DNA of 64,000 nucleotides, taken from contig OY720346.1 of NCBI GenBank assembly GCA_963082975.1, forward strand, positions 51,969,759 through 52,033,758. Reading direction: 5' to 3'. A program made the translations under genes and the position numbers. Position 1 is the stretch's first letter; every line of letters starts with the position of its first letter. This DNA is from Labia minor (lineage: Eukaryota; Arthropoda; Insecta; Dermaptera; Spongiphoridae). The notes below the pieces were generated by a model. It was not told the DNA's origin and did not search any database. It was given only the letters and a program-made list of their open reading frames with translations. Shown here piece after piece: positions 43,404 through 55,239 of the stretch.

Positions 43404-44192
43404 ATCATACCGGGACCCCGAGCCTCGGCTCTGTAATTAAGTTAAAAAAAAAAAATTCATTATTATTGATAAATATATATCGTAATTTATAATTATAAAA
43501 TATTATTAAAATATATATTTTTAATTTTATTTCGAAATTAAATAAAAAATTTTAAAATATTTTAAATATAAAAAAAATATATATTTTTAATTTTATTTCG
43601 AAATTAAATAAACAATTTTAAAATATTTTAAATATAAAAAATATATATCTTTTAAAAAAAGGCGGGAGTCAAATTTCAATATAAATGTCATTTGTGATGT
43701 CATCAATATATAAATTAATAATAAATAATATTAATAAATATTAAATTTAATAAAAGAACAATGAATAAATAAATATAAAATAGTAATTTATTAAAATGTA
43801 AACAATAGATAAAAAGAAAAAAAATAACAAATTCATTATTTTCATTTTTAAATAACGATTCACCCGGCGAGTTTCGAACCGACGAAATCCACTCGTTAAA
43901 ACATCAGTCCAACCGCTGGACTATATGTATTTAGATAAAAAATTGTCATTTTTTTACTGTCTTAGCAGGCAGTATTAAAAATTTTGACGTTTTCCATATA
44001 ATATATAATTTTCAATTAAGAAATTAATAATGAAGCTGAATGTTTCAAGAGATATCATCAATAAAACTTAATTTTTCTTTATAAATACTATATCTAGTGT
44101 GAATTTGAAAAAAATCGTTAGAGCGGTTTTTGAGAACCATGATATATAGATAAATAGATATATACAATTTTAGCTAGCATAATAAGATAAGA
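43404..44192 (-). repeat. Repeat family C, long inverted copy
   Basis: Left end ACCGGGACCCCGAGCCTCGG, right end TAGCTAGCATAATAAGAT. The body includes a duplicated TTTAATTTTATTTCGAAATT segment (43,518 and 43,588), the ATGTCATTTGTGATGTCATC block and a tRNA-like insert. Confidence 0.6.
43860..43935 (-). repeat. tRNA-like Pol III box segment (SINE-like)
   Basis: The minus strand has TAGTCCAGCGGTTGGACT (A-box-like) and, 35 bp on, GTCGGTTCGAAACTC (B box GGTTCGANNC). The 5' and 3' ends do not form an acceptor stem, so it is not a working tRNA gene. Interpreted as a tRNA-derived insert. Confidence 0.45.
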
Positions 44193-46105
44193 TATTCTTT
44201 GTTGGAGTAAAATAGAAAAATAAATATTCAAATTACTGATAAATTTTTCAATATAAAAATAATAAATATATTAAAATAACATTTTAATAAATAAATAACA
44301 CAAAAGAATAATATTTATTTTTATTTATAAAACGGAACTGACATGATGTTAAATATTTTTAAAAATACATAAATTCCTATAATTATTTATTTATCAAGAA
44401 CAACATCAACAACAAAGGCACATTTTAGTCATGGATTTTCAATTTTTTTTATTCATTTATTCTATTTTTTATTTCAATCACATAGCATATTTTTAATTTT
44501 TTTGATGAACTTCAAAAATACAATCTCAAGTTTTAGAGAAAGATTAAAAATTAAAAAAAGTATATATAAGTTGTTTACTCTAAATATTTAAATTAAATAA
44601 AATTTAAAATTATATTACGTCTTTATAATGATTTTTAACTAATCAATAACGCATAAAAATAATACAATAATCCTTCATAAGAAATTAGTGAAATAGATAT
44701 AATAAATAGGTAAATTTTTAAAGAAAATATGTACATTCACTCGTATTTAATGGAATTTGATGCAATATTTATTTTATGTTACTTAAATAACAAAAAAACA
44801 ATCAAGGAACCACAATATTTCACAACTCTAGTTAGAAAAAAAAAAAAGAAAATATGATATTAAGGCAAATTTTATAAGGAAAGGTAAACATTATTATTCA
44901 GTTTGACGTTGGTACGATTTCCACGAATATAATTATTAATATTATTATTAATTCTATACTGACATCAAATTTTTATGCTTAAAAAAATTCGAATATAATG
45001 ACTAATTTTTATTTTCGATATATGGATGAATTCAATTCAAAATGAAAGTGTAAAAATATACCATGCAATATCAAAAATATGTAAAAATAAAAAAAAAATT
45101 AAAAATTTAAAAAATAATTAGTAATTTAATATTTTAATATGTATATATATATATATATATATATTATATTGTATAGTAAAATATATAATATATAATAATT
45201 AGTAATTTAATATATATATATATATATATAAAAGTAAATAAATGAAAGTTGTGTGATGCTAGCACTAGATTTTTTAAGTAAAATTTCTTATTGAATACTT
45301 TCGTACCCATTTTTTTAATTAAAATAAAACAAGTCTCTAGCTAGTCTATAAATGAACATGCAAATAGCTTTATAAAAATATATATAAAAAAACTTATATA
45401 TACCTAGTATATATAAATATAAAAAAAATAAATTAAAATAATAAATAAATTAACTAGACATTATAGATATTTATTCTAAAAATAAAATATCTGCCATAAA
45501 GTTATAAACAAATTTAAATAATTATATTTTAATTTATATTTTATTCCCACCTTCCCCAAAAGAAATTAAATACCTCATTAATAGAAACCATTAATAATAT
45601 TCAGCATTTTTATGCATTTATATAGGTATCAAGTGTAGAAGAATTAATTATCAAATAACTAGCAATGAAAATAATTTAATTTAAGCTTCAAATGTTAAGG
45701 ATCAAACACTTTATATATATATTATATCAAATTTGGTAATTCTTGTCTTTAATATATAAGTGCATAAAAATGTCGAATTATAATTAATGGTTTCTATAAT
45801 AAATTAATATAATTATATATATTAAAATTCGAATAAATAATTTTGTCCTAAATAAACGAATTCTTAAATCAAACTTTTATATTTTATACTTACATTATTA
45901 ATTATATTAAACTATTAAAGAGTTTCTATCTTCAGTATATATCTATTCCCAATCTTTCCCACAAGCACAATATTTAGATAAAATCTTATTTTTTTAAAAT
46001 AATTCTCTCTCTAAGCTTATATATGAAAAATATTTACATTGTCAACTACTTGACATGATATTTTATCCTGTTTCCAAAATATTTTAGATGTTTTCTATTT
46101 AAAAA
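44193..46105. other. Long AT-rich stretch, no gene seen
   Basis: A/T tracts, (TA)n at 45,140-45,225 and nothing recognised on either strand. Confidence 0.6.
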
Positions 46106-46694
46106 ATCTGGAGTGTCGACTATCTCGCAAATTTGAATTGGATTAATTAACATATATTATATTTAAATTAAATTTAATTAATTATAAATTAAAATTAATA
46201 AATAATATTAATTAAGTCAGCGCGAGTTTGGCTCTTTGTTCGTGCTGGGGCGTTTTGCAGTGTTAAAAAATTAATTCCGGTACTTTCAGCGATTCAATCT
46301 ATCTGAAATTCTATATATAGCAGTTCTATACAATTTTTAATCATGTGAAAAAATATCAAACATATATCTTTATTTTTACGGTCACTTTAGAGGAAAAAAA
46401 ATCAAAACGTGGTAGGTAATGGTCCTCTTCCGAATGGGCTACATTTCTCAAAAGTTGATAGAAAACTACAAATTTTGAATAATGCCCGTGTATCAAATTT
46501 CATGATTCTAGCTCAAACCGATTTTGTGTAATCTTGTTTACACACACACACACACACAAAGAGAGAGACAGACAGACATTTTTCTCAACCTTAGTGAAAA
46601 TGATTCAAGAACCTTCAAAACGTATAAAAACATCAAAATCTTGACATCGAAAATTTTTGTGATCGCAATACTATCTCTGGCGAGATAGTAAAAA
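46106..46694 (-). repeat. Repeat family B, inverted copy
   Basis: Left end TCTGGAGTGTCGACTATCTCGC (two blocks), right end CTATCTCTGGCGAGATAGT, which is an 8-bp stem with 4-nt loop. A CA-rich and GACA tract at 46,540-46,580 is the inverted GT/TGTC tract. Confidence 0.65.
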
Positions 46695-46894
46695 AAATAT
46701 CAATAAGATAATTGATTTCCATATTTGGACAAATCAGAGAAACTTTGGATGAGAAAAATTTGAATTATGATAATGAGGTACGTCATGAAGTGCACGATGC
46801 CCAAAAAAATTTTTTTTAAAAGAAATTCAAACAACTTGAGTAGCGCTCACTGGTGGGCTTTCAGTCAGTGTATATCGAAATGTGATACATTTTT

Positions 46895-47343
46895 ACTTTC
46901 CCGCATACTTCGTATAAGGGAAGTATTGGAATCGTCAAAAATTTCGACTTCGAGATTTCGATAGATCTTGACGTTTTAGACCTCCCTGAATCGGAAAATA
47001 CCATTTTTCGAATTATGTCTGTGTGTGTGTATGTATGTATGTAATGTCTGTAAGCAAATTTACTCAAAAACTAATCAAGCTAGGACTTCGAAATTTGGTA
47101 CACCGATATTATTCACAGTTTGTAGATTTCTATCAAAATTTCGTCAAAATCGGTTAACCGGAAGTGGTACTTTACCTACACTGGTTGCGTTTACCTTTCA
47201 AGTAAAGTACCAGTTTGCTTCGAGATATTTGCTTCCTATTTTGTATATAGATTTAAAAATATGAAAAAAATTGAGATACCAAATTTCATCATGATCTGAC
47301 TACCGGAAGTGACATTTTACCTATACAAGTAGCGTTTCTTTTT
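46895..47343 (+). repeat. Repeat family D, 5' part
   Basis: Starts ACTTTCCCGCATACTTCG, with the imperfect inverted partner GGGAAGT; has a GTGTATGTATGTATG tract and GGACTTCGAAATTTGG core with AACCGGAAGTGGTAC. It is cut at 47,344 by family A. Its 3' type-end occurs at 54,239. Confidence 0.55.
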
Positions 47344-47344
47344 T

Positions 47345-47785
47345 ACCGACCGACGATAGTAAGGGAGGTATTGTTTTCACACCAAATTTCACCTATGGAT
47401 ATTTTTAGGTACATATCTCCACGAATCATGCATTTTCTTAACAGAAAAAAGTATTTTTAGCATGATGTCTGTCCGTCCGTCCGTCCGTATAGATGTGTAC
47501 AGCCTGAACGGCTCAACGGATTTTGATGAAATTTGGTATATTTACTTAATACATCAGTAGGATGAATTGATCAACTTTTGGTGCAAATCTGGAAACCGGA
47601 AGTGCTAGTATTGCCGATCGAAGAGAGGAAGTGAAGGGTTATTTTCATATCAAATTTCACGTGAGGACATATCTCCACGTGTTATGCACTTTGTATTGGT
47701 TTTATCCTCGAGAAAAATCATCTTCATTAGATTTTTCTTAATTTAAAATTATATGACGTCACAGCCAGCCCTTATATATCTTATA
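47345..47785 (+). repeat. Repeat family A, 3'-truncated copy
   Basis: Starts ACCGACCGACGATAG and follows the family to GACGTCACAGCC, then breaks; the subterminal repeat and hairpin are absent. Confidence 0.6.
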
Positions 47786-47789
47786 TTCT

Positions 47790-47905
47790 TATTCTATATA
47801 TATAAAAAAAGGTTTTTGTCTGCACATTGCTCAGAATTTAAAAATTTTTGCATATCTTCACGTTTCATGACCTCTAGAATCCAAAAGTGACTTTAGAATT
47901 TTTCA

Positions 47906-47945
<40 letters not shown>

Positions 47946-48306
47946 GGTCTGTCTGTCTGTCGGTCTGTCTGTCTGTCGGTCTGTCTGTCCGGAAAATTAC
48001 TATTTTATAGACTCAGAATTGGCTGAACCGATTTCTTTGAAATTACATCACAATATTCTTATATACCTCTAGAGTAACATAGGCTATAAATTTTATTAAT
48101 ATATTATCAATAACCGCAGAAATTAATTTTTTAAAGTTTATATAATTCTCCGTGTTGTCCATTCAAGAGCAGCTCGCGGCTCACTGTCGGCCTAGCGGAA
48201 TTATTTCAAACAATGAATTATCATAGCGATTCCCAATAAAAGAATTATTATAATATTTCCCTTTTTATTTTAAATTCTAATATTTAAATATCAATTCAAT
48301 TAAATC
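47790..48306 (+). repeat. Repeat family E with long GTCT/GTCG array
   Basis: Has CATATCTTCACGTTTCATG, a (GTCT)n array at 47,907-47,990 interspersed with GTCG, and the core GGCTGAACCGATTTCTTTGA, comparable with the family A order of blocks. The 61-codon frame across the array is an artefact of the microsatellite. The right limit is set by the next LTR. Confidence 0.5.
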
Positions 48307-48811
48307 AGTTATATTCAAACTCCACGTGTTTACATTACACTAGAGTTAAAAATAAGTTTATGATTCGACATAATTTACAATATGTCAATAAACATTCTTA
48401 AAATTAAGTGTCTTAGCAGGTAGACGCCTGGAAAGGGTCGTTCAATTGAAAACAGTGTAATTTATTGTTTGCAATTGCTGTCAAACACTGACCCTTTTGA
48501 AGAGAAACTTTCGACATCTGTCCGGAAAAACCCTTCTTCATTTCATCCCTCTCCCCTCCCTTTCTCCTTACCTTTTGTTCAGGTGATATAAAAGGAAAAA
48601 CCCAGCACGACTAGCAAGCAGATGTAATGAAACCAGATGTAATGATACGAGAGATATAGTTAGTACAGACGGGAGTGTGTCCCTATGTATGATTGAATTT
48701 GTATCTTCAAACTCATAATAAATATCTTACTCTTTCTTAAATAAAATTGCCTTTTATTTCTTTACCGTTTAATTACCCATTAAACCCGTGGGTAAGGTAA
48801 AATATATAATT
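48307..48811 (+). repeat. 5' LTR of the errantivirus-like element
   Basis: 505 bp. Contains TATAAAAG (about 48,597) as promoter core and AATAAA (48,717) as polyadenylation signal. Its last T is shared with the primer-binding site. Confidence 0.9.
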
Positions 48812-48828
48812 GGCGCAGTCGGTAGGAT
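48811..48828 (+). promoter_or_regulatory. Primer-binding site, serine-tRNA type
   Basis: TGGCGCAGTCGGTAGGAT adjoins the LTR and starts with the TGG complement of tRNA CCA. This sequence is the one known for serine tRNA in Drosophila 17.6/297-type elements (from memory). Confidence 0.8.
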
Positions 48829-49568
48829 TTCGCGAACGTTTATACAATACAAACGGCAACTTTTTAAAGTTTTTATCGCGAACGGTGATCAAGTTTCCTG
48901 CTTCCTCCTGAGCAATCGACGGAGTCTGAACATCGTCTTCAGCAACCAAGAAGCAGCAGCCACTACAAACCTACGAGCTACCACGACTACACGACACCGA
49001 GGAAAGCGACGTCCATTGCCTTAACGAGGAACGGTACGAGCAAATCATCCCGGGTCATCTACAAATACTAGGATAATACTTATCCGAAGGGCGCAGTCAA
49101 CAAGAAAGAAGAAAGAAAAATCGTGAGCTATACAAACAGTCATACCATAAATTTAACATAAAAATATAATAAATAAATTTTAAAATAAAATACCTTAACA
49201 ATTAAATAAATTTTCTAACATAAAAAAAAATATATAAATCAATATTAAAATAAATATTTTAACAATTAAACAAAATTTCTAACATAAATTAAAATAAATA
49301 AAATTTTATGAAAAATAAATAAATAAATTAATTAAAATAAAAAAATAAAATAATAAAATGAATTAAAATTAATAATAATAAAATAATAATAATTAAAATA
49401 AAATAATAATCAAAATAAAAAAAATAATAATCAAAATAAAAAAAATTTATAATCAAAATAAAATAAAATAATCGAAATAAAATAATAATAATCAAAATAA
49501 AATAATAATAATCAACGTAAAATAATAATAATAAAATTAAATAATACAATAAATAAAGTAATTGAAAA
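48829..49568 (+). other. Untranslated leader of the LTR element
   Basis: The first ~280 bp are of mixed composition; 49,140-49,560 is an extreme A-rich (AATAAAATA)n-like tract. The frame at 48,788-49,024 starts in the LTR and has no recognisable domain; the frame on the other strand of the A-rich tract is composition only. Confidence 0.6.
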
Positions 49569-51284
49569 ATGAAATTAATGATGAAAATGAATACAGATCA
49601 TTTGTTACAATGTATTCCTATCTTTAAGGGCGAGTCAAACGTACTCCAAAGATTTATTAATACGGTTGATAAAATATATAGTACATTTCCTTATGACCAG
49701 CACGAATTTTTCCTCAGGTACGTTAGAGACAAAATTCAGGGCAGTGCCAATGAAATGCTGACCCACGTAAGTCTAACCACCTGGGAGAATTTGAGAAGGG
49801 ATCTTAGGGACATATTTCGCGAAACAAAAAGCGAGAGTAATCTCTACGATTCAAATTACAATAGACAATTCATTCCCAGAAATCGCTCTCATTCTAATAA
49901 TTATCAAAATTACCACCCCCCTCCCCGCTACCACAATTCGGCGGATTATAAAAAACAAAAAACTAATGATTGGCTAAATGAACCAGATATGATTAAAAAA
50001 TTTGCCTCTTTTGAAAATAAATCAACAATATTAAATTCAAACAATTATAAGAAAAATAAAATTGATAATGGACAATTCCTTGACCAGAACAAATTAAATT
50101 TTGAATATAATATTGAAGTTAAAAAAGAACCAAGTGATATTAATGAAAAAAATACAATAAACAATCATAAATTATCTTCAATTGATATAACTTTACCAAT
50201 GAATAAATTAATACAAGAAAAATCAATTTTAAAATCATTACATTCTTCTAATTTATTACCAAAAAATAGAATATCAGAAAATATTTTGCCGTCTAAACAT
50301 ATTAATGATAAAAATATTAACAATGATGAAACAATGAATTCAAATAAAGAATTTTTATATAAATGTTCTAAAGAACAAAGTATAAAACCTCATGCAGAAT
50401 TAATCAATTTAGAAGATCCACCTCAAATTACAGAAACCAAGAAATTAATTAAAAAGGAATTGGAAGAAAATTCCTTACACAATAATATGGATAATTCTCT
50501 CTCAGAAAAATCTCAAATCTCACTCTATTCTTCACCACCACCCTCCCCACCTATTCAATTCAATGCTCTTGAGAAAATTGCTCAATCATATGATGCGGAT
50601 ACACCTGTGTTATCTCCTTGTGAAGATAATTCTATTGATACGTTACCTTGTCCAGAACTTATAAGAGAAAAGACTCCTGAATTCGATCATTATCCTCCAA
50701 AGAACACTCCATCTCCAACACCCCCTCCATTAACTCCAAATGAACGTGAATATATAGAAATAAATAAGATCAATCTTGACCAAACAATTTCAAAACCAGA
50801 AGAAATTAATCTAAGATTTATAGAAAATAAAAAGCGATCTCATGAATCTACGTTTAACGAAATTAATAAACATAATTCTCCGTCATCCCCTAATACAGTT
50901 TCTAATTTCCCAACATTAATTCAAAATGAAATTAAAATTGATAATATTGATCAAAGTATAAATAATGTGAATAATATTAGTTCGAGACATTCAAAGGAAG
51001 GCACCCGTCCCAAGTTTTTTTATAGAAATCAATTAGTAGTTGTTTGTAAAATTAAATATCATATTGTATTAGTAAACTATATTAGATCATGGCAAATAGC
51101 CCCGTCACTTTCTCCACACATTAATAAAATAAGGAGAAAGATATCAATGAAATGGAAATATCATTTAAAACGGGTGTGGACAAAGTTTAAATTTAAATTG
51201 TATAAGTTTTTTATTTTTTTTCGCATATTATTATATAAGTTTTTTTTCCTATTAATTGATGTTTTTGTTATTTTTGTTATGTGA
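49569..51284 (+). CDS. 571-codon Gag-like/unknown protein of the LTR element
   Basis: Two Met codons lie close together at the start (MKLMMKMNTDHLLQC). Residues about 12-100 (IPIFKGESNVLQRFINTVDK to FRETKSESN) look like the N-terminal part of an errantivirus Gag. No zinc knuckle follows. Residues ~100-300 are Asn/Lys/Ser-rich. Proline-rich motifs SSPPPSPP and TPSPTPPPLTP lie around 320-395, acidic segments in between. The last ~70 residues are basic and then strongly hydrophobic (about 545-571). The middle and end were not recognised; they could be decayed env or a captured sequence. The frame is uninterrupted despite the loss of pol, which argues for selection or for youth. Confidence 0.75.
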   Translation: MKLMMKMNTDHLLQCIPIFKGESNVLQRFINTVDKIYSTFPYDQHEFFLRYVRDKIQGSANEMLTHVSLTTWENLRRDLRDIFRETKSESNLYDSNYNRQFIPRNRSHSNNYQNYHPPPRYHNSADYKKQKTNDWLNEPDMIKKFASFENKSTILNSNNYKKNKIDNGQFLDQNKLNFEYNIEVKKEPSDINEKNTINNHKLSSIDITLPMNKLIQEKSILKSLHSSNLLPKNRISENILPSKHINDKNINNDETMNSNKEFLYKCSKEQSIKPHAELINLEDPPQITETKKLIKKELEENSLHNNMDNSLSEKSQISLYSSPPPSPPIQFNALEKIAQSYDADTPVLSPCEDNSIDTLPCPELIREKTPEFDHYPPKNTPSPTPPPLTPNEREYIEINKINLDQTISKPEEINLRFIENKKRSHESTFNEINKHNSPSSPNTVSNFPTLIQNEIKIDNIDQSINNVNNISSRHSKEGTRPKFFYRNQLVVVCKIKYHIVLVNYIRSWQIAPSLSPHINKIRRKISMKWKYHLKRVWTKFKFKLYKFFIFFRILLYKFFFLLIDVFVIFVM

Positions 51285-51507
51285 AAAATGTGTTTGTGTT
51301 CAGTGCAGTGATATTAAATAATAACTTTTGTGCAAGATACTTAAGTGAAAACATTGTGTTTAATAATTATATATAAAAAAAAAAAAAAATAGTGATTAAG
51401 TGAAAAACAATGAAAAATTAAATTCTTTAAAAAGGAATGTAGAATTCTCCCTGCAAATGGACATATTAACTTCACCCACTGGACAATTTGTTACACAAAT
51501 TTCCTTT

Positions 51508-51519
51508 AGGGGGTGGAGA
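51508..51519 (+). promoter_or_regulatory. Polypurine tract
   Basis: AGGGGGTGGAGA directly before the right LTR, the usual plus-strand DNA primer. Confidence 0.8.
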
Positions 51520-52024
51520 AGTTATATTCAAACTCCACGTGTTTACATTACACTAGAGTTAAAAATAAGTTTATGATTCGACATAATTTACAATATGTCA
51601 ATAAACATTCTTAAAATTAAGTGTCTTAGCAGGTAGACGCCTGGAAAGGGTCGTTCAATTGAAAACAGTGTAATTTATTGTTTGCAATTGCTGTCAAACA
51701 CTGACCCTTTTGAAGAGAAACTTTCGACATCTGTCCGGAAAAACCCTTCTTCATTTCATCCCTCTCCCCTCCCTTTCTCCTTACCTTTTGTTCAGGTGAT
51801 ATAAAAGGAAAAACCCAGCACGACTAGCAAGCAGATGTAATGAAACCAGATGTAATGATACGAGAGATATAGTTAGTACAGACGGGAGTGTGTCCCTATG
51901 TATGATTGAATTTGTATCTTCAAACTCATAATAAATTTCTTACTCTTTCTTAAATAAAATTGCCTTTTATTTCTTTACCGTTTAATTACCCATTAAACCC
52001 GTGGGTAAGGTAAAATATATAATT
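51520..52024 (+). repeat. 3' LTR of the errantivirus-like element
   Basis: 505-bp direct repeat of 48,307-48,811 with one visible substitution; followed by AATC of the target duplication. Confidence 0.9.
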
Positions 52025-52028
52025 AATC

Positions 52029-52320
52029 ATTTATTCTAAAAGTTCCCATTTTCATTAATTTAATAAAATATTTAGATCATATTTATATTAACTTAATTTT
52101 TATTTATTCTTTCTATATATTTGAATATTTCTTCTTTTCTATATGAAAGTGAAAGGTTAAAAAATCTCGCTAAGAACATTCAATATTTCTATACACAAAT
52201 TATTCAGAGTATTGGCAAAGCGTATCACTCACAATCAGTGTAAATTGAAATTTATATAAATTAACAAAGTGAAAATTTTTATTTGTTTAAATTTTATTAC
52301 AATGAATCAAAAAAAATTAA
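52029..52320. other. AT-rich sequence, no feature seen
   Basis: Nothing recognised. Confidence 0.45.
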
Positions 52321-52324
52321 ATAT

Positions 52325-53790
52325 ATAGATCACATGATTAAGAGAATCAAGAAACTTGAGGGAAATAACTGTTGGACGGAGGTCGGACATGACAGAAAAA
52401 CTGTAAGCGAAATCTTCATATTGCGACTAATATAATTTTCAAATCCCCTAGCACCACAGAATTAGATAAGTTTCTTTTAAGGGAGGAAAATAACTATGAT
52501 CTAAAAAAATTAATAAATGAACTTAATAATAAAAAAACAAATAAATCAATTAATTTAAATTAATACTATTAATGAATGTATATATTGGTAATTTATCTAT
52601 AGTTTTATACCGCGTTAATTTTTATAAATTGTCTCAAGTATCTATTTTTGCATTTTCTCAAGTTTTATTATAATTAAAAATATTCAATAATAATCTAGCA
52701 ATGAAAATAAAATATCAAAATGTAATGATCAAGAAATATTACTCTATTTCACTATTATAACATAGAAAATACTTAAGAACCATAAGCGGAGGAAATATTA
52801 GGAGATATCATTGCGGGTTCAGGCCAAATCGATCAACATTAATTAAGATATTTTCATTATGACAGATATTAGGAAAAAACTGCGAATTCAATATTTCTGT
52901 TCACTAATTATTTGTAGACTTTAGTAAAACATACACATGATTCAATATAGATCAGCATAAACTTTTTCAAATTTTGATCTTCAAATTTGTCTTGAAGGTA
53001 GTAAAGAAAGAATAAGATGCGGAAATCAATTGTAAAATGTTAGGTTACCCAGACGACTTAAATATAATAGGAGATTAGGAAATTGCAATTGCAGATAGCG
53101 AGGAAAAATTAATGGAGGTTTGAAATTAATAGTGATAAGAAAAAATATTTAGTAACAAAGAGGAAGAGTATTAACATACAAAATCTTAAGATACAAAATG
53201 TAGAATTTGAATATGTAGAAAAATTGAATGTAATCACGAAGGATAATAATATTTGAGAAGAATTTAAATCGGGGTTGCAATCGGGAAATGACTTGTTATC
53301 TTGCAATAAAGAGGCTTATCTCTTCAAAATTATTATCAAAGGAAATATATAAAAAAATTATTTTGCCTGTTGCATTATATGGGTGGGAGGCATGGTCTAT
53401 GACCCTGGGAGATGAGAGTAGATTCAGAGTATTTGAGAATAGGATTCTTCCCTGCATTTATTGGCCAAAGAAAGATGAGGTCACCGGGGAATGGGGGAGA
53501 CAGCATAACAAGAAATTGCATGGTCTCTCTGCATCTTCAGAAATAGTTAGGGTTATAAAAGGGAAAAAGCTGCGATAGGCAGGGCACGTGGCTAGAATGG
53601 GAGAGGAAAAAGATATTGGTGGGGAGACCGATTGGAAAACGTCCGCTTGGAAAACCAATGACGCGTAGGAAGGGACGTAAGAGAGATGGGACAAGGGCTT
53701 AGGATAGGGACAATTGGAGAAATGTGGTTGTTGCGGCCAAGAACTTTCGAGTATCTTTGAGCCACATAGATAGATAGATATAACATATAC
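52325..53790 (+). pseudogene. RTE-type LINE, longest copy in the window
   Basis: Fragments in changing frames: YHCGFRPNRSTLIKI (RT motif, usually CGFRPGRST), FVDFSKTYT, GYPDDLNIIGD (catalytic YADD altered to YPDD), a thumb region, then an open stretch LPVALYGWEAWSMTLGDESR...RVFENRILPCIYWPKKDE...RRLRWAGHVA-like. The end reads TTGCGGCCAAGAACTTTCG followed by (GATA)n at about 53,765-53,785. 5'-truncated with several stops and frame changes; inactive. Overlapping frames on both strands near 53,100-53,930 are shadows. Confidence 0.75.
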
Positions 53791-53935
53791 AATAATAATA
53801 ATATATATAATTAATTTACTGATTAAATTAAAATAGATTTTGAATAAGAACACAAAAAGAAATGAATGTTTTATGTAATATACGGATTGAAACAAAATGG
53901 ATGAAAACCTTTTACTACTTTCAACCAAATACTAT

Positions 53936-54012
53936 GTACCACCCGGGGGTACAGGGGGCGGAGCCCCCGTCTAGGTGTGAAGAGCGCCGAAGGCGCTCTG
54001 AGCAGCTAGTTA
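53936..54012. repeat. GC-rich double-hairpin island
   Basis: Two strong hairpins in an AT-rich setting: GGGGGCGGAGCCCCC (loop GGA) and GAGCGCCGAAGGCGCTC (loop GAA), 16 bp apart. It is followed by the family A tail words ATAAATAAAATAAAATTAAA and CCATATCTG, suggesting the 3' end of an unnamed repeat. Confidence 0.55.
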
Positions 54013-54075
54013 TAAATAAAATAAAATTAAAAATATTTATATTATATCCATATCTGTTTTTTTTACATTTAAAAT

Positions 54076-54275
54076 ATCAGTTAACCGGAAGTAGCAATTT
54101 ATTCTATATATATATATATATATAACTGTTACCAAATATTAAATTTGACACCAATAAACTAATACGAACTGGCTCTTTATCAATACCAAGTTTACACATT
54201 CTAAATATTCATTCACAACTCTTTATACCTATTTATATGCGGGAAAGTCTAGGGGAGGACACTCCCGCTTATTTT
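54076..54275 (+). repeat. Repeat family D, 3' end
   Basis: Ends GCGGGAAAGT (inverted partner of the ACTTTCCCGC head at 46,895), then the hairpin GGGAG-GACA-CTCCC and GCTT. Includes TTAACCGGAAGTAGC, shared with the 46,895 copy. Confidence 0.55.
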
Positions 54276-55235
54276 TTTATCACATGTTTATAATAAATAG
54301 CATTTAAAAAAATAATTAATGTTTTCATTTTTGACTCACTCTCGTATTTCTTCTTATTAAATTATAAATTTCGATACTTTAAATAAAATATTACAAACAA
54401 TTTAATATAGAAGTAATTGAAATTATAATTAAATTATATTGTATGACTTTACATTAAAAATTCCTTTAATCTTTGATTTATTTCAAGGTAAAATAATTAT
54501 CTTATTTGTTAAAATTTGATTAAATTGAGGTAATAGATAATTCAGAAAATTGAATAAAGACTAAAAAAATTCCTAACCCATTCATTCATTAGAAATGATA
54601 TAGAATTTTTTTTTTAAATGTTCAAACGAATGAAGTGAAAATAGATCTCCTTCATTGGTTTTAGCAAACATTATGATTAATTACGGAAAATATTGATTAG
54701 TAAATTCGAAGTAAATGTGTAGAAAAATAAATTTTCAATTTTCCTGCAACTATGACGCCTACTCGAGTGACTGGGGTTTAAATTTAGCATTCTTAAAAAA
54801 TTTTTCCACATAATTTTACTCTTTTCCTCTCACATTTTATGGGAATGTTCACCATTCACCCAACTTCGCATTTCTCTCTCTCCTTCTTTCTCTATCAACA
54901 TCCTATTAATTTATTTTTTCAATAAATTAAGAAAATAAATAAATTATATTAATATAATAAATTAAATTAAATTATTCTTTCCAAAGCTTGATAAAAAGAT
55001 AATATTATTTTTTTTATTGAATTAAACAAATAGCAATACTTCCGTACATAGATATTAGACATCATAAAAACTACATAAATCTACTGACTTAGATAATTTA
55101 AACTGTAAACATTAAGTACATAAATATATTCGTATACCTATATCTTGCATTAATCTAAAGAACTACATAGTAGAAAATAATGAGGTAATGAAATTGACGT
55201 ATACACAAATTTAAAGGGGTTCTGAAGGAGTTGGG
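54276..55235. other. AT-rich stretch, no gene seen
   Basis: Nothing recognised on either strand. Confidence 0.55.
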
Positions 55236-55239
55236 TGAA

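Larger units (their letters stand above)
48307..52024 (+). mobile_element. Errantivirus-like non-autonomous LTR retroelement
   Basis: 3,718 bp with 505-bp LTRs that begin AGTTA and end TAATT, as in insect gypsy-type elements. AATC target duplication at 48,303-48,306 and 52,025-52,028. Serine-tRNA-type primer site directly after the left LTR and a polypurine tract before the right one. Protease, reverse transcriptase, RNase H and integrase are absent. One difference was noticed between the LTRs (AATATCTT at 48,721 and AATTTCTT at 51,934), implying recent insertion by enzymes supplied in trans. Confidence 0.9.

Noticed and set aside
43860..43935. Functional tRNA gene on the minus strand
   Set aside because: A and B boxes are visible but acceptor and T stems do not pair.
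47887..48072. Protein with VCLS repeats
   Set aside because: Translation of the (GTCT)n microsatellite of repeat E.
49328..49549. 73-codon minus-strand frame rich in Tyr/Ile/Leu/Phe
   Set aside because: Translation of an A-rich low-complexity leader.
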